A stretch of 50,906 nucleotides of DNA. Source: Hyphomicrobiales bacterium. GTDB lineage: Bacteria; Pseudomonadota; Alphaproteobacteria; Rhizobiales; JAJFHB01. The notes under the pieces are model-generated. The model saw nothing but the letters and a program-made list of their open reading frames with translations, was not told the DNA's origin and searched no databases. Below, in pieces: positions 9,212 to 17,924 of the stretch (positions within the stretch are counted from its first letter, which is position 1; every line of letters begins with the position of its first letter). The translations under genes were made by a program, and so were the position numbers. Location of the stretch: positions 1-50,906 of the forward strand of contig JAJFHL010000052.1 of assembly GCA_021775615.1 (NCBI GenBank), written 5' to 3'.

Positions 9212-9685
9212 ATGTTCGATATCGGCGCGATGGAGCTATTGGTTATCGCCGTCGTGGCGATCCTGTTCGTGCGGCCGAAAGACCTGCCGACCATGTTGCG
9301 CACGATCGGGCAGTATGTGGCGAAGCTTCGCGGCATGGCGCGGGAGTTCCAGCACCAGTTTGAGGAAGCCGCCCGCGACACCGGGATCGACGAAATCAGA
9401 AAAGGCATCTCGTCGGTTCAGGACCTTTCTCCGGCCAGCAAGGTCAAGGACGCCTTCAACTCCATCGGCGACGATGTTGCGAGCGTGCAGGCCGACATGG
9501 AAGCACCGTCGGATAAGACGAGTTCCGAGACGAAATCGGCCGATAAACCGGCCAAGAAACCGGTCGCAAAAAAGAAACCGACCGCAAAAAAGAAACCGGC
9601 CGAGCCCAAACCGGACGCCGCACAGCGAAAGCCCGCTGCGGCGAAGAAGCCCGGCGCGCGTTCGAAAGCGTCCACAGAAGGCTAG
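9212..9685 (+). CDS. tatB: Sec-independent translocase subunit TatB
   Basis: TatB forms the twin-arginine signal receptor together with TatC. The 157-residue product starts MFDIGAMELLVIAVVAILFV, with the TatB-specific Glu in the membrane helix, followed by the RPKDLP hinge and an amphipathic helix (TMLRTIGQYVAKLRGMAREF). The C-terminal ~55 residues are a Lys/Ala/Pro-rich tail (AKKKPTAKKKPAEPKP) partly encoded by an 18-bp tandem repeat with A6 tracts. This tail is longer and more basic than in enterobacteria and is probably disordered. It begins 54 bp after tatA and is followed by tatC after 12 bp. Confidence 0.94.
   Translation: MFDIGAMELLVIAVVAILFVRPKDLPTMLRTIGQYVAKLRGMAREFQHQFEEAARDTGIDEIRKGISSVQDLSPASKVKDAFNSIGDDVASVQADMEAPSDKTSSETKSADKPAKKPVAKKKPTAKKKPAEPKPDAAQRKPAAAKKPGARSKASTEG
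9565..9598 (+). repeat. Tandem direct repeat inside tatB
   Basis: The 16-bp sequence CGCAAAAAAGAAACCG occurs at 9565-9580 and again at 9583-9598, an 18-bp period that encodes the repeated AKKKPT/A segment of the TatB tail. Each copy contains an A6 run, a possible slippage point. Because the period is a multiple of three, gain or loss of a copy would keep frame. Confidence 0.85.
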
Positions 9686-9697
9686 GGGATCTGTCCG

Positions 9698-10525
9698 TTG
9701 AGCCAGGAAGACATCGACTCAACAGAAGCTCCGTTGATTGAGCATCTGACCGAACTCAGGTCGCGTCTCGTGAAGACGATGATCGGCCTGGCGATCGGCT
9801 TCCTTTTCTGCTTCATCTTCGCGACGGAAGTGTTCAACATTCTGCTTTATCCCTATGAGCGCGCGGTCGGAAACGTCGCCGACGTACAGCTGATCTACAC
9901 CGCGCCGCAGGAATACTTTTTCACACAGCTCAAGATCGGCCTTTTCGGCGCGTTGTTTCTCGGTTTTCCGCTGATCGCAATTCAGCTTTACGCCTTCGTG
10001 GCGCCGGGGCTCTACCGCCACGAGCGCGCGGCGTTCACGCCGTTTCTGGTGGCCACCCCTATCCTGTTCTTTGCCGGCGGATGTCTGGTCTATTTCGTGG
10101 TCATGCCGCTCGCCATGCAGTTTTTTCTCTCCATGGAGCAGACCGCGGGGGACGGTCAGGCCTCGATCCAGCTTGTCGCCCGGGTAAGTGAATATCTCGG
10201 GTTGATCATGACTCTGATCTTTGCCTTCGGCATCTGCTTCCAGCTGCCGGTTCTGCTGACCCTGCTCGGCCGGGTCGGCCTGGCAACAGCCGACGGTCTG
10301 AGGAAGAAACGCAAGTATGCCATTGTCGGCACCTTCGCCGTCGCCGCCTTCCTCACACCGCCTGACCCGATCAGTCAGATCGGCCTGGCCCTGCCGACCC
10401 TGATCCTCTACGAGATTTCCATTCTCTGTGTTCGCTCGGTTGAGCGCAAACGCGCCGAGATGCAAGGCGAGATGGATGACGACGAGGACGAGGAAGACGA
10501 CGACGCGCCCGAAGCCAAAGCCTAA
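9698..10525 (+). CDS. tatC: Sec-independent translocase subunit TatC
   Basis: Polytopic core of the twin-arginine translocase and the main signal-peptide receptor. The start is TTG 9698 with AGGGGAT at 9684-9690; the product begins [20 protein letters not shown], which holds the conserved N-terminal H-L-x-E-L-R block. The 275 residues show six hydrophobic segments, including [32 protein letters not shown] and the conserved [15 protein letters not shown] loop and helix. The C-terminal tail is strongly acidic (Asp/Glu run), opposite in charge to the TatB tail. Last gene of tatABC. Confidence 0.96.
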   Translation: MSQEDIDSTEAPLIEHLTELRSRLVKTMIGLAIGFLFCFIFATEVFNILLYPYERAVGNVADVQLIYTAPQEYFFTQLKIGLFGALFLGFPLIAIQLYAFVAPGLYRHERAAFTPFLVATPILFFAGGCLVYFVVMPLAMQFFLSMEQTAGDGQASIQLVARVSEYLGLIMTLIFAFGICFQLPVLLTLLGRVGLATADGLRKKRKYAIVGTFAVAAFLTPPDPISQIGLALPTLILYEISILCVRSVERKRAEMQGEMDDDEDEEDDDAPEAKA

Positions 10526-10660
10526 CGGGCGGGCCTTTCCGCAAACTCAGTGTCTGGACGCACCGCCGAGTGCGGCGTATACACGTGGCGCGACCGGGAT
10601 CTGGATCGATTCCGGGTTGAACCCACGGTCCCCCTATCAGAAACAGTACTCGTTAGCCCC

Positions 10661-11944
10661 ATGTTTGATGTCAGATGGATTCGCGAAAATCCCGAGAGCT
10701 TCGATGCCGGCCTAGCAAAACGGGGCCTCGAGGCGAGATCGTCGGAAATTCTTCGTCTTGACGAGGCACGACGCGGCCACATCGCCAAGCTGCAGGATGC
10801 GCAGACCCGGCGCAACGACGCCAGCAAACAAATCGGCGCCGCGAAGGGCTCCGGCGATGATGCCGCGGCGCAGAGCCTCATTGCCGAGGTCGCCGAACTC
10901 AAATCCTTCATTCAGGGCGGTGAGGAGGAAGAACGCCGGTTGACCGAGGACCTGGACGGACTGCTTGCCGCGCTTCCAAATCTGCCCCTGGACGATGTGC
11001 CGGTGGGAGCGGACGAGGCCGCCAATCTGGAACACAGGGTGGCCGGAGATATCCCCGATTTCGATTTCGAGCCCAGGCAGCATTTCGAGATCGGCGAAAC
11101 CCTTGGCCTGATGGACTTTGAAACGGCCGCCAGAATTTCAGGAGCCCGGTTTGTCGTCCTAAAGGGCGCACTGGCCCGCCTCGAACGGGCTCTGGCAGCG
11201 TTCATGCTCGACCTGCAAACCAACGAGAATGGCTATCTCGAGGTGCAGCCACCATTCCTGGTACGCCCGGACGCGCTGTTCGGAACGTCGCAACTGCCCA
11301 AGTTCGCCGAAGATCTGTTCCGCACCACGGACGACAAGTGGCTCATTCCAACGGCCGAAGTGCCGCTCACCAACATGGTTCGCGAAACAATCGTCGACGA
11401 AGGCGATCTGCCCTTGCGGTTTACGGCGCACACGCCGTGCTTCCGTTCCGAAGCCGGTTCGGCGGGCAAGGACACGCGCGGCATGTTCCGCCAGCACCAG
11501 TTCACCAAAGTGGAACTGGTCAGCATAACGACACCGGAGCAGTCGGACGCCGAACTGGAACGTATGCTGAGTTGCGCGGAAGAGGTTCTCAAGCGCCTCG
11601 AACTGCCATACCGGGTTGTCGTGCTGTCAACCGGTGACATGGGCTTCGGCGCCCGCAAAACCTACGACATCGAAGTCTGGCTTCCGGGGCAGAACCAGTA
11701 TCGCGAAATTTCAAGCTGCTCGGTATGCGGAGACTTTCAGGCAAGACGCATGCAGGCGCGTTACCGGCCGCAGGAAGGCAAGGGAACAAGCTTCGTTCAC
11801 ACCCTCAACGGATCGGGACTGGCGGTTGGCCGCACCCTGATAGCTGTCCTTGAGAACTATCAAATGAGTGATAGCTCCGTTCGCATTCCCGATGCCCTGA
11901 AACCGTACATGCCGGGCATCGTTTCACTTGAACCCTCAACATAG
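10661..11944 (+). CDS. serS: Seryl-tRNA synthetase
   Basis: Class II synthetase that charges tRNA-Ser (and tRNA-Sec where present). ATG 10661 gives [15 protein letters not shown], the conserved N-terminus; the open frame extends 37 codons upstream without homologous sequence. The 427 residues contain the N-terminal antiparallel coiled-coil arm (about 30-100), then the catalytic core with class II motif 2 ([20 protein letters not shown]) and motif 3 ([20 protein letters not shown]). The 135 bp between tatC and serS hold no gene that I can see. surE follows after 14 bp. Confidence 0.97.
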   Translation: MFDVRWIRENPESFDAGLAKRGLEARSSEILRLDEARRGHIAKLQDAQTRRNDASKQIGAAKGSGDDAAAQSLIAEVAELKSFIQGGEEEERRLTEDLDGLLAALPNLPLDDVPVGADEAANLEHRVAGDIPDFDFEPRQHFEIGETLGLMDFETAARISGARFVVLKGALARLERALAAFMLDLQTNENGYLEVQPPFLVRPDALFGTSQLPKFAEDLFRTTDDKWLIPTAEVPLTNMVRETIVDEGDLPLRFTAHTPCFRSEAGSAGKDTRGMFRQHQFTKVELVSITTPEQSDAELERMLSCAEEVLKRLELPYRVVVLSTGDMGFGARKTYDIEVWLPGQNQYREISSCSVCGDFQARRMQARYRPQEGKGTSFVHTLNGSGLAVGRTLIAVLENYQMSDSSVRIPDALKPYMPGIVSLEPST

Positions 11945-11958
11945 GCGCCGAGACCTTT

Positions 11959-12735
11959 ATGTCCGCCGAGCAGAACCTGACGATCCTCGTTACGAATGAC
12001 GATGGCATACATGCGCCGGGCCTCAGGAGCCTTGAGAAGATCGCCGCGGAGTTGACCGATGACATCTGGATCGTGGCGCCCGAAAGCGAGCAAAGCGGCG
12101 CCTCGCACTCGTTGACCCTGTCCGACCCCCTGCGACTCAGGCGGCTGGACGACAGGCGTTTTGCGGTCAAGGGAACCCCAACGGACTGTGTCCTGATGGC
12201 GCTCAAGAGGGTCATGCCCAAGGTGCCGGACCTGATCCTGTCCGGGGTCAATCGGGGGCAGAACCTTTCCGAGGACGTCACTTATTCAGGCACGGTCGCC
12301 GCCGCAATGGAGGGCACCAATCTCGGCGTCCGCTCCATCGCCCTCAGCCAGACCTACGGGCTTGACGGCTCTGACACTCCCAAGTGGCAGACATCGGAGG
12401 CCCATGGACCGGCCCTGGTTCGCAAGCTGATCAGCATCGAATGGGGGGAGGGCGTGTTGATGAATGTGAACTTCCCCGATCGTGATCCGGATGATGTTGC
12501 CGGCACCGAGGTTACGGTACAGGGCAAACGGGATCAGGGGCTTGTAAAACTCGATGAGCGGATCGACGCCAGGGGACGCGCGTATTACTGGATCGGCTTT
12601 GAACGCATTCGCAGCAACCCTGCACAAGGCACTGATCTCAAAGCGATATACGATGGAAAGATCTCGGTGACGCCGCTGCATGCCGACTTGACGCAAACAC
12701 AGGCAATGGCGACACTGAGGCCCCTGTTCGAATAG
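11959..12735 (+). CDS. surE: 5'/3'-nucleotidase SurE
   Basis: Metal-dependent survival-protein phosphatase that dephosphorylates nucleoside monophosphates and some polyphosphates. The 258 residues begin with the family signature ILVTNDDGIHAPGL (metal-binding Asp-Asp), followed by APESEQSGASHSLT and the conserved GTPTDCV and SGVNRGQNLSEDVTYSGTV blocks. It sits in the serS-surE-pcm-nlpD order, which resembles surE-pcm-nlpD of E. coli. The next gene starts 4 bp after the stop, so translation is probably coupled. Confidence 0.96.
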   Translation: MSAEQNLTILVTNDDGIHAPGLRSLEKIAAELTDDIWIVAPESEQSGASHSLTLSDPLRLRRLDDRRFAVKGTPTDCVLMALKRVMPKVPDLILSGVNRGQNLSEDVTYSGTVAAAMEGTNLGVRSIALSQTYGLDGSDTPKWQTSEAHGPALVRKLISIEWGEGVLMNVNFPDRDPDDVAGTEVTVQGKRDQGLVKLDERIDARGRAYYWIGFERIRSNPAQGTDLKAIYDGKISVTPLHADLTQTQAMATLRPLFE

Positions 12736-12739
12736 GGGA

Positions 12740-13423
12740 ATGAGCCGGTCGCGTGGCCGGCGGCACGGGGACATCGCAGCGGTGGGCGACGACTATCACA
12801 AGATCCAGTTGATCATGTCCTTGCGCAATCAGGGCATCCGAGACACCCGTGTGCTCAGCGCCATGGAGCGGATTCCCCGCGAAGTGTTCGTACCAGGACT
12901 GTTTGCTGAACAGGCTTACGCGGACCAGTCACTGCCGATCGAATGCGGCCAGACGATCAGCCAACCCTATGTGGTCGCCTTTATGACCGAGAAGCTGAAA
13001 GTCGATGACCGCTGCAAAGTGCTGGAGATCGGCACGGGCTCGGGCTATCAGGCGGCAATTCTTTCACGGCTGTGCCGTCGTCTCTATACGATCGAGCGTT
13101 ACCGGACCTTGCTGCGCGAGGCCGAGGAGCACTTCAAGCAGTTGCGGCTCACCAACATCACAACAATGCATGCGGACGGCACCAAGGGCTGGCCGCAGCA
13201 GGCGCCATTTGACCGCATCATTGTCACCGCGGCGGCCAAAACCATGCCGATGGACCTGATCGAACAGCTGAAGGTCGGGGGCATCATGGTGCTGCCTCTG
13301 GAGAACGAGATCGGCGAACAGGAACTGGTGCGCGTGACCCGGCATGAGGACGACTACGAAGTCGAAACTTTGCTTCCGGTTCGATTTGTCCCCCTGGTCG
13401 ATGGAATCGCCAAGGAACTCTAG
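12740..13423 (+). CDS. pcm: Protein-L-isoaspartate O-methyltransferase
   Basis: Repairs isoaspartyl residues in damaged proteins by SAM-dependent carboxyl methylation. The 227 residues include the conserved REVFVP segment, the Q-T-I-S-Q-P-Y-V-V-A-F-M block and SAM motif I as VLEIGTGSGYQAA. The N-terminal ~15 residues (MSRSRGRRHGD) are an unusual basic extension, so a later start cannot be excluded. It is nearly adjacent to surE and followed by the nlpD-type gene. The two enzymes are often encoded together and tied to stationary-phase survival in Enterobacteria. Confidence 0.95.
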   Translation: MSRSRGRRHGDIAAVGDDYHKIQLIMSLRNQGIRDTRVLSAMERIPREVFVPGLFAEQAYADQSLPIECGQTISQPYVVAFMTEKLKVDDRCKVLEIGTGSGYQAAILSRLCRRLYTIERYRTLLREAEEHFKQLRLTNITTMHADGTKGWPQQAPFDRIIVTAAAKTMPMDLIEQLKVGGIMVLPLENEIGEQELVRVTRHEDDYEVETLLPVRFVPLVDGIAKEL

Positions 13424-13490
13424 CAATTTTAAGCGCTCTTTAACGAAAGCTGCTCATTCTGCAATTCAGAGTGAGTTGTGGAGCGTTGGT

Positions 13491-14741
13491 ATGTACAGAG
13501 TTAGTAACCCACATTCTCGTGTGGGTCGTTGTTTTAAAGTTGGCCTTTCGATAAGCGTCATCGCCCTGGTCGCCGCATGCAGCTCAGCATCGGAGCGCTT
13601 CGGGCCGTTCGACGAGTCCAAGGCCACTAATGATCCCGGCTACAATCCTACTGGCGACAATTCGGTCTATACCGGATCCTTGAACGACAACCCGTCGGAC
13701 AACACGGATTTCAACCGCGATGTGGCCGCCCAGCCCCTGGATGATCCAACCAGGCCCCGGCCGGCGGACTACACCGTTTCGGACACCGCCGGGAACAACA
13801 CCATCATTGTGCAGCGCGGCGACACGCTGTACAGCATTTCACGCCAGACCGGCGCCAGCGTTGGCGATCTCATTGCGATCAACAACCTGCAGCCGCCGCA
13901 TGAAATCAAGACCGGCCAGAGTCTTGTCCTGCCAGGCGGAACGCACCGCACCCACGTTGTGGAGAACCGGCAGTCGACAATCACTCCGGCATCGGCAATC
14001 GTTCAGACCACCGTGCCGGGCACGCACCGGGTGAAACCGGGACAGACGCTCTACAGCATCTCGCGCGCCTACGGCCATAGCCCGAATACCGTCGCCGAGC
14101 ACAACGGTATCCAGGACCCGACGGCAATCAAGGTGGGACAGGCGCTGCAAATTCCCGGCAGGGGACATGTGGTCAACACAAGCTACACTCCGCCGACCAG
14201 CAAGACACCGAAACCGCAGGCCCCGAACAACAACCTCCGGACACCGAACAAGCCTGCCGTTTCAATCACTCCGGTCACACCCCCGGCACCGACTGCCAAG
14301 GTCGGCCCGGCGCCGGCCAAGAACCCGACGGTTCCCAATATGACGTCCAGCAAGTTCCGCTGGCCGGTCAAAGGACGGGTCATTTCGGAATTCGGTTCGA
14401 AACCCACCGGCGGCCGCAACGACGGCATCAATGTCGCCGTGCCCGAAGGCACCTCGGTCAAGGCCGCGGAAAACGGCGTTGTCGCCTATTCCGGCAACGA
14501 GCTGAAGGGTTACGGAAACCTCATTCTGGTTCGCCATCAAAACAACTGGGTCACCGCATATGCACATAACAAAGAGCTGTTCGTGCGCCGCGGCGACACC
14601 GTGAAACGCGGCCAGATCATCGCAAAAGCCGGCAAGACCGGGTCGGTAACAACACCGCAGCTGCACTTTGAGATCCGTAAAGGCGCCCAAGCGGTCGACC
14701 CGCGCAAGTATCTGTCACCGAACAATGTTGCCGCAAATTAG
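13491..14741 (+). CDS. nlpD: LysM/degenerate M23 lipoprotein, NlpD type
   Basis: Outer-membrane-type lipoprotein expected to activate septal amidases, by analogy with NlpD. ATG 13491 gives a signal sequence ending in lipobox LVAAC (Cys30). Two LysM domains follow: about 103-150 (TIIVQRGDTLYSIS) and 178-222 (THRVKPGQTLYSIS). A Pro/Thr linker leads to an M23/LytM domain at about 289-412. The zinc ligands are degenerate: the HxxxD motif reads Asn310-x3-Asn314 (RNDGINVAV), and the HxH motif reads Gln-Leu-His. A peptidase activity is therefore unlikely, as in E. coli NlpD and EnvC. Position after surE-pcm supports this identity. An intrinsic terminator follows the stop. Confidence 0.88.
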   Translation: MYRVSNPHSRVGRCFKVGLSISVIALVAACSSASERFGPFDESKATNDPGYNPTGDNSVYTGSLNDNPSDNTDFNRDVAAQPLDDPTRPRPADYTVSDTAGNNTIIVQRGDTLYSISRQTGASVGDLIAINNLQPPHEIKTGQSLVLPGGTHRTHVVENRQSTITPASAIVQTTVPGTHRVKPGQTLYSISRAYGHSPNTVAEHNGIQDPTAIKVGQALQIPGRGHVVNTSYTPPTSKTPKPQAPNNNLRTPNKPAVSITPVTPPAPTAKVGPAPAKNPTVPNMTSSKFRWPVKGRVISEFGSKPTGGRNDGINVAVPEGTSVKAAENGVVAYSGNELKGYGNLILVRHQNNWVTAYAHNKELFVRRGDTVKRGQIIAKAGKTGSVTTPQLHFEIRKGAQAVDPRKYLSPNNVAAN

Positions 14742-14765
14742 TATCTAGGGAACGCCTGAGAAGAC

Positions 14766-14796
14766 TGGGTCCGCCGCATTGGCGGGCCCATTTTTT
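14766..14796 (+). terminator. Intrinsic terminator after nlpD-type gene
   Basis: TGGGTCCGCC at 14766-14775 pairs with GGCGGGCCCA at 14781-14790 (one G-U pair) and is followed directly by TTTTTT. It lies 25 bp after the nlpD-type stop codon, between convergent genes. The opposite strand lacks a good U tract, so it mainly serves the plus strand. Confidence 0.9.
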
Positions 14797-14819
14797 ATGT
14801 GCGAATGTCCGCTTGGCCG

Positions 14820-15695
14820 TCAGCCGTCGGTTCTGACGCCGAGCCGGCCGGCCAGATCCTGAATGTATTGCCAGGCCACACGGCCGGAACGGGCTCCCCG
14901 TGTCGCCGACCATTCGACCGCTTCGGCGCGCAGTTGCTCATCGGACACGTCGAGGCTGAAATGTACCGCGTAGGCGCGCACCATCTCGAGGAACTCCGCC
15001 TGCGAGCAATTGTGAAAGCCAAGCCACAGTCCGAACCTGTCGGAAAGGGAGACTTTTTCCTGCACCGCTTCGGACGGATTGATCGCGGTTGACCGCTCAT
15101 TCTCCATCATGTCGCGTGGCAGAAGGTGCCGGCGGTTCGATGTGGCGTAGAAGATCATGTTCTCGGGCCGCCCCTCGATACCGCCTTCCAGGGCTGCCTT
15201 GAGGGATTTGTAGGATGTGTCCTGGGCGTCGAAGGACAGGTCGTCGCAGAACACGATAAAACGGTACCCGGGTGCGGCGCGCAGCAGTGTCATCAGGTCC
15301 GGCAGGCTTTCGATGTCCTCGCGGTGAATTTCGATGAGCTTCAGCTTGCCCTCGGTCTGGGCGTTGACCACACCATGTACCGCCTTCACCAGCGAACTCT
15401 TTCCCATGCCGCGTGCGCCCCACAGGAGTGCGTTGTTCGCTGGCAGGTCTTGTGCAAAGCGGGTGGTGTTGTCGACCAGCGTGTCACGCATGCGGTCGAT
15501 GCCATGCAGCAGTTCCATGTCGATGCGGTTGACCTTTTCGACATTCTGGAACTGGCCCCGCCCGGCCTGCCAGACGAATGCTTCCGCGCCGGAAAAGTCC
15601 GCCACCGCCACTGGTGCCGGGCTGAGCCGATTGAGGGCCTCGACAATCTGATCAAGTTTTTCCGTCAGGCTCTGGTTATCCATCCGCGTGCTCAC
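14820..15695 (-). CDS. AAA+ ATPase of the DUF815 family
   Basis: P-loop ATPase of the DUF815/YjeE-unrelated family, common next to yajC in alphaproteobacteria; its cellular role is not established. The 291 residues (from ATG at 15695; an alternative ATG lies four codons later) contain Walker A WGARGMGKSSLVKAV, Walker B FIVFCDDLSFD and a C-terminal lid with FHNCSQAEFLEMV. The N-terminal ~100 residues form the family-specific helical part (ELLHGIDRMRDTLVDNT). It is transcribed away from yajC-secDF and towards the NlpD-type gene. No substrate or partner is evident. Confidence 0.88.
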   Translation of the reverse strand: MSTRMDNQSLTEKLDQIVEALNRLSPAPVAVADFSGAEAFVWQAGRGQFQNVEKVNRIDMELLHGIDRMRDTLVDNTTRFAQDLPANNALLWGARGMGKSSLVKAVHGVVNAQTEGKLKLIEIHREDIESLPDLMTLLRAAPGYRFIVFCDDLSFDAQDTSYKSLKAALEGGIEGRPENMIFYATSNRRHLLPRDMMENERSTAINPSEAVQEKVSLSDRFGLWLGFHNCSQAEFLEMVRAYAVHFSLDVSDEQLRAEAVEWSATRGARSGRVAWQYIQDLAGRLGVRTDG

Positions 15696-15783
15696 TATCT
15701 GTTCGGAAGTCTCTGGGTTATTGAGGATCGCGAGCCTAGCAGAAAGGGCCGTGACGGTTAACCGCGAGATGCGGAGACACCGC

Positions 15784-15811
15784 TTGCAAAAGAGGCGTGC
15801 GAAGCTATAGT
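15784..15811 (+). promoter_or_regulatory. Candidate sigma-70 promoter for yajC-secDF
   Basis: TTGCAA (15784-15789) and TATAGT (15806-15811, five of six consensus bases) are spaced by 16 bp, about 75 bp before the yajC start. The segment lies in the 190-bp divergent gap between the DUF815 ATPase and yajC. I saw no second convincing promoter for the ATPase. Confidence 0.5.
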
Positions 15812-15886
15812 CCCGCCGAATCGTTGACCGTGGGATAACCAGCGTCCGATTGGGACCCTCACTGCTTTGACCCCTGGAGTTTACTG

Positions 15887-16240
15887 ATGTTCATTACCCC
15901 GGCCTATGCGCAATCGGCAGGCGATGGCGGCAATCTTCTTTTGCAGTTCGCCCCGTTTATCCTGATCTTCGTGATTATCTACATGCTGATCATCCGGCCG
16001 CAGCAACGGCGCCAGAGAGAGCACCGTGACATGGTCACCAATGTGCGGCGCGGCGACACGGTAGTGATGAGTGGCGGTATCGTCGGCAAGGTTACGAAAG
16101 TCGTTGATGACACGGAGGCCCTGATCGAAGTGGCCGAGGGCGTGCGCATCAAGATCATCAAATCGATGATCTCCGACGTTAAGGTCAAGGGCGAACCGGC
16201 CAAGAACGAGCCGGCCAAGGACGACGCCAAGAAAAAATAG
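15887..16240 (+). CDS. yajC: Preprotein translocase accessory subunit YajC
   Basis: Small single-pass protein associated with SecDF in the Sec holotranslocon. The 117 residues have a membrane helix (LLLQFAPFILIFVIIYMLII), the family signature RPQQRRQREHRDMV directly after it, and the GDTVVMSGGIVGKV segment. The Lys/Ala/Glu-rich tail is probably disordered. ATG 15887 has CTGGAG at about 15872-15877. It begins the yajC-secD-secF operon. Confidence 0.96.
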   Translation: MFITPAYAQSAGDGGNLLLQFAPFILIFVIIYMLIIRPQQRRQREHRDMVTNVRRGDTVVMSGGIVGKVTKVVDDTEALIEVAEGVRIKIIKSMISDVKVKGEPAKNEPAKDDAKKK

Positions 16241-16301
16241 GCTGACGGGTTGCACCATACGCCGGCATTCGGGCGGCGAGACGGACGGCTGGAAGAGCTA
16301 A

Positions 16302-17912
16302 ATGCTGCATTTTGCCAAATGGAAAACGACGCTGATCATCGTGGTCTCGGTACTGGGGCTGTTTTTCTCGTCGGCAAACCTGGTTCCCGAGACGTTCCGC
16401 CAAAGCGTCGATGAATGGGTTCCATACAACACCTTGAATCTGGGTTTGGATCTGCAAGGTGGTGCCCATGTGGTGCTGGAAGTCGATGAGGAGAAACTTT
16501 TTACAAATCTGCTGGAGACGTTGAAGGGCGACGTTCGGCAAACACTCAGGAGAGACGTTGACGGCAAGCGCATCAGATACTCCCAGCTGCGGCGGACGGG
16601 ACACGAAGTCAGCGCTCGCATCCTGAACGAGGCAGACGTCAGCGACGCGGTTTCAAGACTGAGTGCGCTGGCTCAGCCCATAGACACGGGCCTGTTCGCC
16701 CAGGGAAACACGGCCAACGACATCGAAGTGTCGACCGAAGGTCAGCGAGTGGTCGTCCGTTACACCGATGCCTACATCGAGTTCAAGGTTGGGCAGGGGG
16801 TCCAGCAATCCATCGAAGTCATCCGTTTGCGGATTGATGAACTCGGCGTCACGGAACCGGTCATACAGCGCCAGGGCATTGACCGCATTCTGGTGCAGGC
16901 TCCAGGCCTCGATGATGCGGAACGATTGAAAGAGATCATCGGCAAGACCGCAAAGCTGTTTTTCAGGCTGTTGTGCGAAGACCAGAGCGATGGCGCGCCG
17001 CGAAGCACCTGCCAACCCTATAAAGACAAAGACGATCCCAACTTCTTGTATCAGCTGCGGACCGACAGCCCGTCAATCGTCGACGGCGCCGACCTGGTAG
17101 ACGCGCAGCCGACCTTCGACCAGCAGACAAACCGCCCCATCGTCAGCTTCCGCTTCAACCAAAGGGGCGCGGTCAAGTTTGGAAAACTCACCCAAGCTCA
17201 TGTGGGTGACCGCTTCGCCATCGTCCTGGACGACGAGGTCTACAGTGCGCCGGAGATACAATCGGCGATCCTTGGTGGCTCGGGCATCATCACCGGGCAG
17301 TTCACCATTCAGGAAACAAACGATCTCGCTCTCGTGCTGCGCACCGGCTCGTTGCCGGTCGAACTCACCTTTGTCGAAGAGAGAACCGTCGGGCCGAGCC
17401 TCGGCGCCGACTCCATCGCAGCCGGCAAGATTGCCGGGCTCATCGGCCTGACCGCCGTGGTCGTGTTCATCATCATCTCATACGGGTTGTTCGGAATATT
17501 CGCGAACCTGGCGCTTGGGATAAACATCGCGCTTATCGTCGGCGTGCTGTCGCTGCTTCAGGCGACACTGACCCTGCCTGGCATTGCCGGAATTGTCCTC
17601 ACCATCGGTATGGCGGTCGACGCCAACGTCCTGATCTTCGAACGCATCAGGGAAGAGATAAGAAACGGCAAGACTCCAATCGCCTCCATCGACACCGGGT
17701 ATTCACGCGCGCTGGGAACCATTCTCGACGCCAACATCACCACCTTCATCGCCGCGTTCATTCTGTTCGGCCTTGGCTCAGGTCCCATCCGCGGCTTCTC
17801 GGTGACGTTGGGGGTCGGCATTCTGACGTCCGTGTTCACCGCATTCACACTGACCCGGCTCATTGTTGCCTTGTGGGTACACCGCTCCAAGCCCAAAGAA
17901 GTACCGATCTAG
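16302..17912 (+). CDS. secD: Protein-export membrane protein SecD
   Basis: RND-superfamily subunit that uses the proton motive force to complete translocation by SecYEG. The 536 residues have an N-terminal helix, the conserved LGLDLQGGAHVVLEV block, a large periplasmic domain (P1), and then five C-terminal helices with TVGPSLGADSI and IGMAVDANVLIFERIREE, the segment bearing the conserved Asp and Arg of the SecD family. The length is in the usual alphaproteobacterial range. secF follows after 12 bp. Confidence 0.97.
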   Translation: MLHFAKWKTTLIIVVSVLGLFFSSANLVPETFRQSVDEWVPYNTLNLGLDLQGGAHVVLEVDEEKLFTNLLETLKGDVRQTLRRDVDGKRIRYSQLRRTGHEVSARILNEADVSDAVSRLSALAQPIDTGLFAQGNTANDIEVSTEGQRVVVRYTDAYIEFKVGQGVQQSIEVIRLRIDELGVTEPVIQRQGIDRILVQAPGLDDAERLKEIIGKTAKLFFRLLCEDQSDGAPRSTCQPYKDKDDPNFLYQLRTDSPSIVDGADLVDAQPTFDQQTNRPIVSFRFNQRGAVKFGKLTQAHVGDRFAIVLDDEVYSAPEIQSAILGGSGIITGQFTIQETNDLALVLRTGSLPVELTFVEERTVGPSLGADSIAAGKIAGLIGLTAVVVFIIISYGLFGIFANLALGINIALIVGVLSLLQATLTLPGIAGIVLTIGMAVDANVLIFERIREEIRNGKTPIASIDTGYSRALGTILDANITTFIAAFILFGLGSGPIRGFSVTLGVGILTSVFTAFTLTRLIVALWVHRSKPKEVPI

Positions 17913-17924
17913 GAAGATTAAGTG

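Noticed and set aside
10526-10660. tRNA-like or riboswitch-like stretch between tatC and serS
   Set aside because: The GGTT-AACC arms do not fold into a cloverleaf and no T-loop consensus is present. I see only modest GC-rich hairpins.
10550-10660. Upstream-extended start of serS
   Set aside because: The conserved N-terminus [12 protein letters not shown] begins at 10661; the upstream in-frame residues have no homologous counterpart.
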